64,000 bases of DNA. Source: Clostridiales bacterium. Its GTDB lineage: Bacteria; Bacillota; Clostridia; Christensenellales; Aristaeellaceae. Made by a program: the position numbers and the translations under genes. The notes under the pieces were generated by a model. That model was not told where the DNA came from and did not search any database. It saw nothing but the letters and a program-made list of their open reading frames with translations. The number at the start of each line of letters is the position of its first letter. The stretch's first letter is position 1. The DNA is taken from NCBI GenBank assembly GCA_015056205.1, contig SVGS01000007.1, positions 62,001-126,000 on the forward strand, written 5' to 3'. Positions 1-8,188 of this stretch are shown here, one piece after another.

Positions 1-11
1 GGAATCCCGCG

Positions 12-1142
12 TTGAATCCGTCTGCTGTCTATGATGTCCTGATCGTCGGCGCCGGGCTGTATGGCGCCGTCATGGCGAACCGGGCGAAGGCCGCCGGCCT
101 GAAGCCCCTCGTGCTGGAGCGCCGGGATCATATCGCCGGCAATGTGTATACGGAAAAGGTGGAGGGCATCCATGTCCATCGCTATGGCGCCCATATCTTC
201 CATACCAATGATCCGGCGGTCTGGGAATTTGCGAATCGCTTCGCCGTCTTTAATCGCTTCACCAATTCCCCGGTGGCCAATTATCATGGCGAGCTCTATT
301 CCCTTCCTTTTAATATGTATACCTTCAATAAGATGTGGGGGGTCGTCACGCCGGAGGAAGCCCGGGCGAAGATTGAGGAGCAGCGCCGTCAGGCGGGCAT
401 TGCCGAGCCCCGGAATCTGGAGGAGCAGGCGGTCTCCCTCGTCGGGCGCGATTTGTTTGAAAAGCTGGTCAAAGGCTATACGGAAAAGCAGTGGGGCCGT
501 CCCTGCCGGGATCTTCCCGCCTTTATTATCCGACGCCTCCCCGTCCGCTTCACCTTTGATAATAATTATTTCAATGCCCTTTATCAGGGCATCCCTGTCG
601 GGGGTTATACGCGGTGGGTTTCCCGCATGCTGGAAGGGGTGGAGGTCCGCCTGGGTCAGGATTATCTGGCGGATAGGCAGGCCTGGAATGCGCTGGCGAA
701 GCGGGTCGTCTATACCGGCCCCGTGGATGCTTATTTTGATTTCCGCTTCGGTCCCCTGGCTTATCGTTCCGTCCGCTTTGAAACGGAAGTCCTGCCCCAG
801 CCGAATTTCCAGGGCAACGCCGCCGTCAATTATACGGACCGGGAAACGCCCTGGACCCGGATTATTGAGCATAAGTGGTTCCAGTTCGGCCTGGATGATG
901 AGGGTCGCGAGCTCCCGAAGACGGTGATCAGCCGGGAGTATTCCAGCGAATGGCGCCCCGGGGATGAGCCCTATTATCCCGTCAATGATGAGCCGAATTC
1001 CGCTCTGTACCGGCGCTATCGCGATCTGGCGGACCGGGAGTCCGGGGTCGTTTTCGGCGGCCGCCTCGGGGAATATAAGTATTATGATATGGATCAGGTC
1101 ATCGCCGCGGCCCTTCGCCGGGCGGAGGAACTTTTCGGATAA
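12..1142 (+). CDS. glf: UDP-galactopyranose mutase
   Basis: Cytoplasmic FAD enzyme that converts UDP-galactopyranose to UDP-galactofuranose, the donor for Galf transferases. The dinucleotide-binding motif VGAGLYGAVMANRAK lies at residues ~12-26, followed by HRYGAHIFHTND (~55-66), RFTNSPVANYHGELYSLPFN and, near the C-terminus, GRLGEYKYYDMDQVI; all are family landmarks. About 376 residues is full length. The start is taken as TTG at 12 with a weak GGAA upstream, but the frame stays open to the window edge, so the true start may lie outside. A Galf-transferase-like GT2 at 48.1 kb and a DUF4422 protein at 40 kb are possible users of the product. No terminator was seen directly after the gene; an AT-rich promoter region for the next gene follows. 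Confidence 0.95.
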   Translation: MNPSAVYDVLIVGAGLYGAVMANRAKAAGLKPLVLERRDHIAGNVYTEKVEGIHVHRYGAHIFHTNDPAVWEFANRFAVFNRFTNSPVANYHGELYSLPFNMYTFNKMWGVVTPEEARAKIEEQRRQAGIAEPRNLEEQAVSLVGRDLFEKLVKGYTEKQWGRPCRDLPAFIIRRLPVRFTFDNNYFNALYQGIPVGGYTRWVSRMLEGVEVRLGQDYLADRQAWNALAKRVVYTGPVDAYFDFRFGPLAYRSVRFETEVLPQPNFQGNAAVNYTDRETPWTRIIEHKWFQFGLDDEGRELPKTVISREYSSEWRPGDEPYYPVNDEPNSALYRRYRDLADRESGVVFGGRLGEYKYYDMDQVIAAALRRAEELFG

Positions 1143-1179
1143 TTTTGTAATAATTTTGTAAAAAATTTTTCCAAACCTG

Positions 1180-1208
1180 TTTACAAATTTGGATGCGGAT
1201 GATAAAAT
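1180..1208 (+). promoter_or_regulatory. sigma-A type promoter for the SH3/zinc-ribbon gene
   Basis: TTTACA (1180-1185), a 17-base spacer, then TAAAAT (1203-1208), in an AT-rich gap after glf. The gene starts about 37 bases downstream. The TTTACAAAT context recurs in the promoter of the paralogous gene at 2266. Confidence 0.7.
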
Positions 1209-1244
1209 CATCTCATCACACCTGGAAAGGGGATGCGATGGAGA

Positions 1245-2120
1245 ATGAAGCGTATTGGTAGCTTGCTGCTGTTGGTAGTCCTGTTGATGAGTCTGGTGGT
1301 GGCGGAGGCGTTTGCGACCACCTATCCGACCGATGGGGAAACCCGGGTGAAGACGACTCTGCGCAAGGATCCGAAGCCGAAGGGAAAGAAAGTGGCGGAT
1401 CTGAAGGCCGGTTATGAGCTGGTGGAAGGCGTGCTGGAGCCGGTCATCGGTGAGGATGGTCAGGTCTGGTATAAGATCATTACACCCAAGGAAAAGGAAG
1501 GCTATATCGTCGGTACGGATCTGGCCGTCGTGGATAATGACCGGGATGAGGATGCCCGGAACGCGGTGGTGCATGATATCCTTCTTCTGGACTTTAAGGC
1601 GACCTGTACGGATTATCAGGGCCTGGGAAAGAAGTATACCCGGAGCTTTGAAATCAACGGCAAACCCCTGACCGGCCGTCATCCGCAGACGGAAATCGGC
1701 GCCGATGCGGAGTTCACGATTTATACCAAGATGACCAATACCGGTAAGAGCAAGGCCACCGGTGAGGCCCGCAGCCTCTTCACCCCCACGATTGAGGATA
1801 TCTATAATGGTTTCGCGGTGCAGCAGAAGGTCACCTGTGTCGCCGGCGATAAGGAAGTGGAATGGACCGTCACCTATACCTTCCTGCCCCGCGGCATAGA
1901 AAAGGCTCCGGTCACCTATACCGTGGATAATGTGGAAAGCTTTGAAACCGGCGTCTCCGCCGCGAATAACACGGTCATCGCCGGCTCCAATGCCCAGACG
2001 GAAGCCCAGAAGGCGCTGGAAAAGATTCATTGGGATTGCCCCAATGGGCATAAGGAAAATCTGGGCACCTGGCTGTTCTGCCCCTTCTGCGGCGCGCCGA
2101 AGCCCGAAACGGCCCAGTAA
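1245..2120 (+). CDS. secreted SH3-domain protein with C-terminal zinc ribbon
   Basis: Unnamed family, about 291 residues. An N-terminal signal peptide or membrane anchor (MKRIGSLLLLVVLLMSLVV, ending near AFA-TT) leads into a bacterial SH3-like domain at ~25-100 (TLRKDPKPKGKKVADL, then WYKIITPKEKEGYI). A second domain around CTDYQGLGKKYTRSFEING (~125-215) is shared with the next gene. The C-terminus has a four-cysteine ribbon, CPNGH...CPFCG (~265-285). SH3 domains of this kind usually bind cell-wall peptides, so a wall or matrix role is inferred. A zinc ribbon on an exported protein is odd. Start: ATG at 1233 abuts GGAAAGGGG with no spacing, so ATG 1245 is preferred. The gene has its own promoter (1180) and terminator (2157). 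Confidence 0.75.
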   Translation: MKRIGSLLLLVVLLMSLVVAEAFATTYPTDGETRVKTTLRKDPKPKGKKVADLKAGYELVEGVLEPVIGEDGQVWYKIITPKEKEGYIVGTDLAVVDNDRDEDARNAVVHDILLLDFKATCTDYQGLGKKYTRSFEINGKPLTGRHPQTEIGADAEFTIYTKMTNTGKSKATGEARSLFTPTIEDIYNGFAVQQKVTCVAGDKEVEWTVTYTFLPRGIEKAPVTYTVDNVESFETGVSAANNTVIAGSNAQTEAQKALEKIHWDCPNGHKENLGTWLFCPFCGAPKPETAQ

Positions 2121-2156
2121 TCAGAGATCGGATATGCAGGGAGCGTTGCTCCCGCG

Positions 2157-2190
2157 AAAAGAGACCGGTTTTTCCCCGGTCTCTTTTTTT
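2157..2190 (+). terminator. rho-independent terminator
   Basis: Stem GAGACCGG (2161-2168) pairs with CCGGTCTC (2176-2183) around a TTTTTCC loop. AAAA precedes the stem and seven T follow (2184-2190). It closes the SH3/zinc-ribbon gene as a single-gene unit. Confidence 0.93.
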
Positions 2191-2265
2191 GCGAGTTTTC
2201 CCGTTTCGGGTTTGCCATTCTCAGGAAAAGTTATTTCCTTAACTGCTTTTTTTTGAAATAATTTC

Positions 2266-2294
2266 TTTACAAATCCTTCAAAAACTGTTAGAAT
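2266..2294 (+). promoter_or_regulatory. promoter for the Thr-rich SH3 protein
   Basis: TTTACA (2266-2271), a 17-base spacer and TAGAAT (2289-2294). The first bases after -35 (AAAT) match the promoter at 1180, suggesting the two paralogous genes kept a common promoter type. An upstream ATG frame at 2293 would overlap the -10 box, which argues for translation from 2329. Confidence 0.7.
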
Positions 2295-2328
2295 GACCTT
2301 GATTACCTCGAAGGGGGATTATTTCATT

Positions 2329-4707
2329 ATGAAGAAATTGATCAGCCTTGTGTTAGCGGCTTGCCTGCTGCTGACCCTGTCCCTGTCCTCTGCGCTCGCG
2401 ACGGGGGTGGATGAAAACGCCGGCACGACGGTCACGGCGGATGGTTCCGTGATCAGCGCGAATCCCACGGCGGATGGGTCCGCGAACGGAACCGCCGCGG
2501 CTCCCGCCGGCCCGGTCACCAACGCGGACGGATCTGTTTCGAACCCGGATGGATCCCTGACCTTTCCGGGGGCGGATTCCCAGCAGGCCGGTACCGCGGC
2601 GGATGGCGCCGCGGCGGTCAATACCGGGGTGGGGATCACCACGGTGACCACCAGTAACGGGAGCGATTCCGCCACCGTGACCACCGATGCCGGAACCGTG
2701 GCCGCCGGAACGACCGATTCCGGTACCACGGCCACAGGCACCACGGATGCCGGGACCACGGCCGCCGGAACGACCGATGCCGGAACCACAGCTGCCGGTA
2801 CCACAGCCGCTGGAACCACAGCCACTGGAACCACGACTTCCGCCACCACGACCACCGGAACTGCTGCCACGAGCACCGGTACCGCCAATTCCGGCACCGC
2901 GGGTCCGATCGAGGGTGCGGTCTCCGGTTCCGCGGCGGCGTCATCCGGCCTCACGCATTATCCGGCGTCGGGCAAAACCCGTCAGAAAAACGTCATCATG
3001 CGGAAGGAAGCCGACAGCAAGTCGAAGAAAGTCGTCACCTTCAGCAAGAAGGGCCAGGAGCTGACCGTCACCGGCGAGGAAACCGTGGATGGCGTGCTCT
3101 GGTACGCGGTCACCTCTCCCAAGGGGAAGGAAGGCTATGTCCAGGGTATCTATGTCAGCGTGGAGGAATCCGACCGGATTAACGCGGTCAGGAAGAGCGG
3201 CGCGCCGAAGAAGATGGAAGTGACCATCGAGGCCTCCTGCGCCGATTATCAGGGCCTGGGCAAAACCTGGACCAAACAGTATGAAGTCAATGGCGTCGAG
3301 CTGGCCGAAAAGGGCGGCGTTGTCGAGATGGCCGAGGGCGTCGAGTTCAGCTATCTGACCTGCCTGGTCAATAAGAACGCCAATGGCATCAGCAAGGAAG
3401 CCTATGCCCCCACCGCCGGCGATCTGACCACCGGTTTCACCCGGACCCAGAATATGATCGCCGTCAGCAAAAAGGGCAAGCAGATCCAGTGGAGCATCAC
3501 CTTCACCTTCATGCCGGAAGGAACGGCCGCGGCGGCGAAGGCAGCGGCCAGGGCGGAAGCGGCCCAGACCGGTTCGAACGGAACGGGCACGACGACCGTG
3601 AAGAAGGCGACCAATACCTCTTCGAAAAAGACGACCAAGTCTACGCGCAGAGAGGTGGTCACCTATCAGCTGGATGCCGCGTCGGATAAGCCCACCCAGG
3701 CCGTTGCCCGGGAAATCGATCACTATGAAGACCGGGAGATGGAAGTCACCGAGCGCGTCCAGACCGGCACCAAGACCTACTACGCTTATGAAACCGATGA
3801 AAAGGGTAAGAGCGTGATGGTCGAAAAGACCAAGCCGGTCTATACGACCCAGACCGTCCGGAAGGTGGTTTCCGTCCCGGTGTATAAGGATGAGCTGCCC
3901 CCCGGCTACACCAGCTCCTCTTCCTCTTCCGCTTCTGCGACTGCAGCGACGGCAGCCACAACCAACACGACCGCCGGCACCACCGCGACGACCGCCGGTA
4001 CGACCACCACGACAACGACCGCCGGCACCACCGCGGCTGCCGTTCCGGAAGCCGATGATCTGGAAGAAGAAACCGTGACCGAAACCGTCACGGAGACAGT
4101 GGAGACCGTCCCCGCCGCGACGACCACGACGACTACGACAGAAACCGCCCCCGCCGCGGCGACCCAGACGACCGAAACCGTCCCCGCCGCGACGACCACG
4201 ACCGAAACCGTCCCGGCCGCGACAACCACGGCCGAAACCGTCCCGGCCGCGACGACTACGACCGAAACCGTCCCCACCGCCACGACTACCACGACCGCCG
4301 AAACTGCCCCGGCCGCAACCGCGACCGCCGCCGCGGGCGCCGTGAAGACGAAGGATCAGCTGACCGCGGAATACAGCCTGATGTTCTTCGGTCCGGTGAA
4401 CAATGATACCACCGGCAACCTGCGGGTCGCGCAGTATTTTGCCGCCGCGGCGCAGGAGCAGTTCGCCCGGGATTACTACTATGCTTATTTCACCAATGAT
4501 AACGAGATTCACGCCCTGATCAGCCCGATGACCCAGACCACGGCGAAGATCTCCGTTTTCGGCGGCAGCAAGCTGCTCGTCGTGATCTATTCCTACGTCA
4601 ATGGTGAGGAAAGCAACGCCGCCGTCCTCTTCACCGGCAATATGGTCGGCGCGTATCAGATCGACCTGGCCACCGGTGAAATCGTCAACATGACGCCGGC
4701 CGGCTGA
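2329..4707 (+). CDS. secreted Thr-rich SH3-domain protein
   Basis: About 792 residues, exported. Order of parts: signal peptide MKKLISLVLAACLLLTLSLS; Gly/Ala/Thr-rich region with TDAGTTAAGT-type repeats (~115-190); SH3-like domain (~208-279; MRKEADSKSKKVVTF, then GKEGYVQGIYV); the CADYQGLGKTWTKQYEVNG domain (~294-397) shared with the preceding gene; a segment with VTERVQTGTKTYYAYETDE (~467-520); a long Thr-rich stalk with TETVPAATTTT repeats (~525-670); and a C-terminal domain of ~120 residues I do not recognise. The architecture fits a wall-associated protein with an extended, possibly O-glycosylated stalk; this is an inference. Start: AAGGGGG (2311-2317) sits 11 bases before ATG 2329. The gene has its own promoter and terminator. 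Confidence 0.75.
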   Translation: MKKLISLVLAACLLLTLSLSSALATGVDENAGTTVTADGSVISANPTADGSANGTAAAPAGPVTNADGSVSNPDGSLTFPGADSQQAGTAADGAAAVNTGVGITTVTTSNGSDSATVTTDAGTVAAGTTDSGTTATGTTDAGTTAAGTTDAGTTAAGTTAAGTTATGTTTSATTTTGTAATSTGTANSGTAGPIEGAVSGSAAASSGLTHYPASGKTRQKNVIMRKEADSKSKKVVTFSKKGQELTVTGEETVDGVLWYAVTSPKGKEGYVQGIYVSVEESDRINAVRKSGAPKKMEVTIEASCADYQGLGKTWTKQYEVNGVELAEKGGVVEMAEGVEFSYLTCLVNKNANGISKEAYAPTAGDLTTGFTRTQNMIAVSKKGKQIQWSITFTFMPEGTAAAAKAAARAEAAQTGSNGTGTTTVKKATNTSSKKTTKSTRREVVTYQLDAASDKPTQAVAREIDHYEDREMEVTERVQTGTKTYYAYETDEKGKSVMVEKTKPVYTTQTVRKVVSVPVYKDELPPGYTSSSSSSASATAATAATTNTTAGTTATTAGTTTTTTTAGTTAAAVPEADDLEEETVTETVTETVETVPAATTTTTTTETAPAAATQTTETVPAATTTTETVPAATTTAETVPAATTTTETVPTATTTTTAETAPAATATAAAGAVKTKDQLTAEYSLMFFGPVNNDTTGNLRVAQYFAAAAQEQFARDYYYAYFTNDNEIHALISPMTQTTAKISVFGGSKLLVVIYSYVNGEESNAAVLFTGNMVGAYQIDLATGEIVNMTPAG
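2690..2880 (+). repeat. Thr/Ala-coding repeat tract (first)
   Basis: Degenerate 12- to 24-base units based on GGAACCACGGCC-type codons encode TDAGTTAAGT repeats inside the Thr-rich protein. A second tract at about 4081-4320 encodes TETVPAATTTT units. Both are in frame and probably vary in length between strains. Confidence 0.7.
4081..4320 (+). repeat. Thr-rich TETVPAATTTT-coding repeat tract (second)
   Basis: Tandem units of roughly 30-33 bases of the form GAAACCGTC-CCNGCC-GCGACNACNACG encode TETVPAATTTT and variants; at least six copies are seen between residues ~580 and ~665 of the Thr-rich SH3 protein. Confidence 0.75.
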
Positions 4708-4734
4708 CCGGAACCCCGCTGAAAGCGATTCAAA

Positions 4735-4770
4735 AAGACCGCGGAAAGGAAATGCTCCCTCCGCGGTCTT
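4735..4770. terminator. bidirectional terminator between convergent genes
   Basis: An 11-bp stem AAGACCGCGGA (4735-4745) pairs with TCCGCGGTCTT (4760-4770). GTTTTTA follows on the + side and TTTTTG on the - side. It lies between the + strand Thr-rich gene and the convergent - strand GT2. Confidence 0.88.
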
Positions 4771-4774
4771 GTTT

Positions 4775-5764
4775 TTATCTCATCCGGTCCGCCTGGGCCA
4801 GGCGGTCCGCTTCCTTCAGGAAGGCCGCCAGCGCCTGGCGGTTCTCTTCCGTGGCCTCGTTCATCCGGACCGGGAAGCCGCGCCGGCGGTAGAACCGCCA
4901 TACCACGATGGGGTGGCGCAGCCCCTGTTTCCACACGGGCTCCTTTTCTTCTTTCTCATACCGGTACCGTCGGGCGGCCCGGACATAGGGATCCCCCGGG
5001 TGCTCCGCCCGCAGCTGCTCGTAGGCCGCGCGGTATTCTCCGGCCAGGATTCGCTTCCACCGCTCGTTTCCGCCGGAGGAATTCCCCTCCGCGCATTCGT
5101 ACCAGACCACCTTGCCGGGGAAATAGTGTACGGGGATGCCGTCCCCGATCGCCAGCAGCGTGGAGGGCGTATCCTCCGCGTACCGGGCCAGGGGCAGGAT
5201 TTTTTCGGTATACCGGATCGCCGTCTCCCTCCGGCGCAGATACGCCGCCCCGAGAATATAATCCAGGAAGAAAAAGGCCGCCTTCTGGGCGCCGGGCCGC
5301 GGATCGTTGTAAAGCTCCGGCCGGCAGGGGGCCAGGGGCCGGTCCGGCGGGAGCACCGGGGTTCCGTCCGGCCGGCGGAAATAGAACACCGCGTTCCCGA
5401 AGCAGATCTCCGCCCCTCGCGCCTCGGCGAAAGCGGTCATCCGGGCCAGCACGGTATCGTTGTAGAAGAAATCCCCCGGGGAGATGGCATAGACATACTT
5501 TCCCTTCGCTGCCCGCATCCCGCGCAGAAAATTCCGCACGGTCCCCTCGTTCCGCTCCGCGGAAAGGAAGACCGCCGACGGGAACCCCTCCCGCTCCAGA
5601 AAGGCCCGGGCCCGGGCCTGCAGGGTATCCTCCGATCCGTCGTCCGTTACCACCAGCTCGAAGGCGATATCCTTCTGGCGCAGGGCGGACAGCAGCGTCC
5701 CCGCCAGCTTCGCCCAGGCGGGGCGGTAGGTCAGCACCACGACGGAAACCAGCGGATCCTGCAT
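4775..5764 (-). CDS. family 2 glycosyltransferase
   Basis: GT-A fold glycosyltransferase, 329 residues. The N-terminal VSVVVLTYRPAWAKLAGTL and the nucleotide-binding acidic stretch VVTDDGSEDTL (~35-46) are typical. The usual metal-binding DXD position appears as YAISPGDFFYND (~92-103), and the C-terminal third is basic with no membrane segment. It probably adds a sugar to a lipid-linked glycan on the cytoplasmic face; donor and acceptor cannot be read. It is the only glycan gene on the - strand in the left 42 kb. It diverges from the main operon behind its own promoter (TATAAT at 5794-5799, read on -), and an AAAGGAG site lies about 10 bases before its ATG. Confidence 0.85.
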   Translation of the reverse strand: MQDPLVSVVVLTYRPAWAKLAGTLLSALRQKDIAFELVVTDDGSEDTLQARARAFLEREGFPSAVFLSAERNEGTVRNFLRGMRAAKGKYVYAISPGDFFYNDTVLARMTAFAEARGAEICFGNAVFYFRRPDGTPVLPPDRPLAPCRPELYNDPRPGAQKAAFFFLDYILGAAYLRRRETAIRYTEKILPLARYAEDTPSTLLAIGDGIPVHYFPGKVVWYECAEGNSSGGNERWKRILAGEYRAAYEQLRAEHPGDPYVRAARRYRYEKEEKEPVWKQGLRHPIVVWRFYRRRGFPVRMNEATEENRQALAAFLKEADRLAQADRMR

Positions 5765-5793
5765 CGGGCAGCGCTCCTTTCCCTTTTGCCCCG

Positions 5794-5837
5794 ATTATAC
5801 CATGGAATTTGAATATTCCAATAAAAAATGATATGAT
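5794..5837. promoter_or_regulatory. overlapping divergent promoters with a palindrome
   Basis: + strand: TTGAAT (5809-5814), 17 bases, TATGAT (5832-5837), driving the 5.9 kb operon. - strand: TTGGAA (complement of 5816-5821), 16 bases, TATAAT (complement of 5794-5799), driving the GT2 at 4775. The -35 regions interlock inside the imperfect palindrome TGGAATTTGAATATTCCA (5803-5820), a possible operator. Confidence 0.6.
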
Positions 5838-5883
5838 AGGCGGGAGGAAATCAGCCGGAGAAAAGGGGGGGCTGCCGCATGGG

Positions 5884-6870
5884 GTGAAGACGACGGTGAT
5901 TATTCCGGTCTTCAACGGCGAAAAGACGCTCCCCGCCTGCCTGCAGAGCCTGGCGGCCCAGACGGACCGGGATTTCCGCGTCCTGATCATTGATGACGGC
6001 AGCACGGACGGATCCGCCCGCGTGATCCGCGGTTTTCAGGCGGCGCGTCCGGAGTTGGCGCTGGAGTGGATCCGGACGGAGAACCGGGGCGCCGCCGAGG
6101 CCCGGAACGCCGGGCTGGAGCGGGTGGATACGGAATATACCGCCTTTATGGATCAGGATGACCGGGTGGATCCGGGATACCTGGCGGCCTACCGCCGGGC
6201 CGCGGAGGAAACCGGCGCCGAGGCGGTCTGCGGCGGCTATCTGCGGGTGGCGCCGGATGGCGGAAGGGTTCTCCGCCGGGTTTGCCCCGGGCGGGAGCCC
6301 TGGGCGAAGTTCGTGGTCACCGCTCCCTGGGCCCATCTGTACCGGACGGCGCTGCTGAAGGATTACGGTATCCGCTTCCTGAAAACCGGCCTGGGGGAGG
6401 ATATTTATTTCACCTTGATGGCCTATGCGCACGCCCGGAAGGCGGTCACGGTTCCGGATACAGGATACCGCTGGATCGATAATCCTTCCTCCCTTTCGAA
6501 TAGCCGGCAGCGCCGGGTGCGTCAGGAGGCGGATCCCTTCCTGCTGATGAACCGGCTCTGGGAGGATCTGCCCACGGATGGGGCGGTGACGGAGGCGGAA
6601 AAGACCTATTTTCTGATCCGCTACGGGGTGTGGTATCTGCTTTTCACCCTGCGGAGGACGGAGAAAACCCGCTGGCAGGCGCAGTATGACCGGATGACCG
6701 CCTGGCTGCGGGAGCGGATCCCGGATTTCCCGCGGCACCGGATGATATCCCTCTTCGGCCCGAAGGGCGAACCGATGGGCATCCGCCTCAGCGTGTGGGG
6801 TTTCGCGGTGCTGTACCGGCTGGGGCTGGCCCGGCCGCTGCTGGGCGCGCTGGCCCGGGGAAGGAGCTGA
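5884..6870 (+). CDS. family 2 glycosyltransferase
   Basis: GT-A glycosyltransferase of about 328 residues opening the main operon. The GTG at 5884 gives a canonical N-terminus, MKTTVIIPVFNGEKTLPACL, and follows AAAAGGGGGGG by ~12 bases; the frame further upstream runs through the -35 box at 5809 and cannot be the start. The motifs LIIDDGSTDGSARVI (~40-54) and YTAFMDQDDRVDPGY (DXD-type, ~93-107) are clear, as is the acceptor-side GLGEDIYFTLMAYAH (EDxxF) near residue 180. It is probably a WcaA/EpsJ-type transferase adding one residue of the repeat unit. The Wzx-like flippase gene begins 5 bases after its stop, with AAGGAG in the overlap region. Confidence 0.88.
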   Translation: MKTTVIIPVFNGEKTLPACLQSLAAQTDRDFRVLIIDDGSTDGSARVIRGFQAARPELALEWIRTENRGAAEARNAGLERVDTEYTAFMDQDDRVDPGYLAAYRRAAEETGAEAVCGGYLRVAPDGGRVLRRVCPGREPWAKFVVTAPWAHLYRTALLKDYGIRFLKTGLGEDIYFTLMAYAHARKAVTVPDTGYRWIDNPSSLSNSRQRRVRQEADPFLLMNRLWEDLPTDGAVTEAEKTYFLIRYGVWYLLFTLRRTEKTRWQAQYDRMTAWLRERIPDFPRHRMISLFGPKGEPMGIRLSVWGFAVLYRLGLARPLLGALARGRS

Positions 6871-6874
6871 AGCC

Positions 6875-8188
6875 ATGCTCGATCGGATGCTGGACCGGCT
6901 GCTGTTCGGGAAGGAGGAAGCCGTTTCCCGGCGGGCGTACGGATGGAATCTGGTATCCAGCCTGCTTTTCAGCCTGCAGAGCGCGCTCTTTCTGCTGATC
7001 GTGACCCGGATCGGCGGCGCGGATACGGCCGGCGGCTTCGTGATTCTCTATACCGTGGCCCAGACGCTGAATGCGGTCGGCACCTGGAATCTGCGGGAAT
7101 ATCAGGTATCCGACCTGCGGGAGGTTTTCAGCTTTCCCGCCTATTATACCGCCCGGTGGATCACCTGCCTCCTGATGATGATCGCCGCCGCGGGCTACGG
7201 GATCCTGCGGGGCGTGGATTCGGAAGGGTTTTTCGTGCTCCTTTGCCTCACGGGGTACCGCTTGGTCGAGGATCTGGAGGATGTGTATCACGGGGCGGTG
7301 CAGCGGGCCGGCCGCTTCGACGCGGTGAGCCTGGCCATGAGCCTGCGGATCGGGGTCAGCAGCCTCTGCTTCTGCGCCGCCTATGCGGTGAGCCGGAGCC
7401 TGCGATGGGCCTCGGCGGCGCTGTTGATCAGCTGCCTGCTTTGCTGGCTCCTCCTGCGCCGGCCCCTGTGCCGGCGGTTTCCGGCGCTGCGGCCGGGGCT
7501 TTCCCTGGTCCCGGTGCCGAAGCTGCTCTGGCAGGGCTTTCCGATTTTCGCGGGGCTTTTCCTGTATTCGTATCTGATCAACGCGCCCCGCTACAGCCTG
7601 GATGCCCTGATGCCCCGGGAGGCCCAGACGGTTTTCGGCGTGCTGTTCATGCCCGTGTTTTCGATTAATCTGCTCTCCGCCTTCCTGTACCGGCCGAAGC
7701 TGGTCGCCCTCACGGAGGCCTGGAACCGGGGGGACGGGCCGGCCTTCCGCCGGGCTGTGGGGCTGCAGCTGATCCTGGTCGCCGGCATCACGGGGGCGAT
7801 CGCCCTTTTCGGCGTCACGCTGGGCTGGCGGCTGCTGGAGTGGCTCTATGGGGTCAGCCTGGCGAAGTGGCGGGGCACCTTCGGTCTGCTGCTCGCCTTC
7901 GGCGGCGTAACGGCCGCGGCCTTTTATCTGAACACGCTGCTGACCGTCATGCGCCGGCAGGGGTTCATTCTGGCGGGCTACCTCCTGGCGTTGGGGGTGC
8001 ACGCGGGGGCCACCGCGCCCCTGATCCGGGCGCGGGGCATCCACGGGGCGGCCCTGGCCTACGGGGCCATCATGGGCGCGCTGCTGATTTTCGACACCCT
8101 GGCGGTGGGAATCCGGATGAGAAAGAAGTTTGGTGGAGAGAAAGGGGGCGGCGATCATGAAAATCCTGGCCGTCATTCCGGCCTATAA
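6875..8188 (+). CDS. MOP-superfamily flippase-like membrane protein (Wzx-like)
   Basis: About 437 residues with 11-12 hydrophobic segments, beginning YGWNLVSSLLFSLQSALFLL. The conserved opening (RRAYGWNLVSS...LIVTRIGGADTAG), paired helices throughout and a short basic C-terminus fit lipopolysaccharide/polysaccharide-exporting MOP proteins that move undecaprenyl-diphosphate glycans across the membrane. It is shorter and more divergent than the Wzx at 59.9 kb, so its substrate is probably different. GGAAGGAGCTGA overlaps the preceding stop and places the start at ATG 6875. The next gene begins inside its last 32 bases, showing translational coupling. Confidence 0.82.
   Translation: MLDRMLDRLLFGKEEAVSRRAYGWNLVSSLLFSLQSALFLLIVTRIGGADTAGGFVILYTVAQTLNAVGTWNLREYQVSDLREVFSFPAYYTARWITCLLMMIAAAGYGILRGVDSEGFFVLLCLTGYRLVEDLEDVYHGAVQRAGRFDAVSLAMSLRIGVSSLCFCAAYAVSRSLRWASAALLISCLLCWLLLRRPLCRRFPALRPGLSLVPVPKLLWQGFPIFAGLFLYSYLINAPRYSLDALMPREAQTVFGVLFMPVFSINLLSAFLYRPKLVALTEAWNRGDGPAFRRAVGLQLILVAGITGAIALFGVTLGWRLLEWLYGVSLAKWRGTFGLLLAFGGVTAAAFYLNTLLTVMRRQGFILAGYLLALGVHAGATAPLIRARGIHGAALAYGAIMGALLIFDTLAVGIRMRKKFGGEKGGGDHENPGRHSGL

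Noticed and set aside
2941..4512. Gly/Arg-rich 523-codon open frame on the - strand
   Set aside because: It is the mirror of the Thr/Ala-rich repeats of the SH3 protein; no ribosome site or family features.
5809..5883. Upstream start (TTG 5809) for the GT2 at 5.9 kb
   Set aside because: The codon coincides with the -35 box and the transcript would begin near 5844; GTG 5884 gives a canonical N-terminus.
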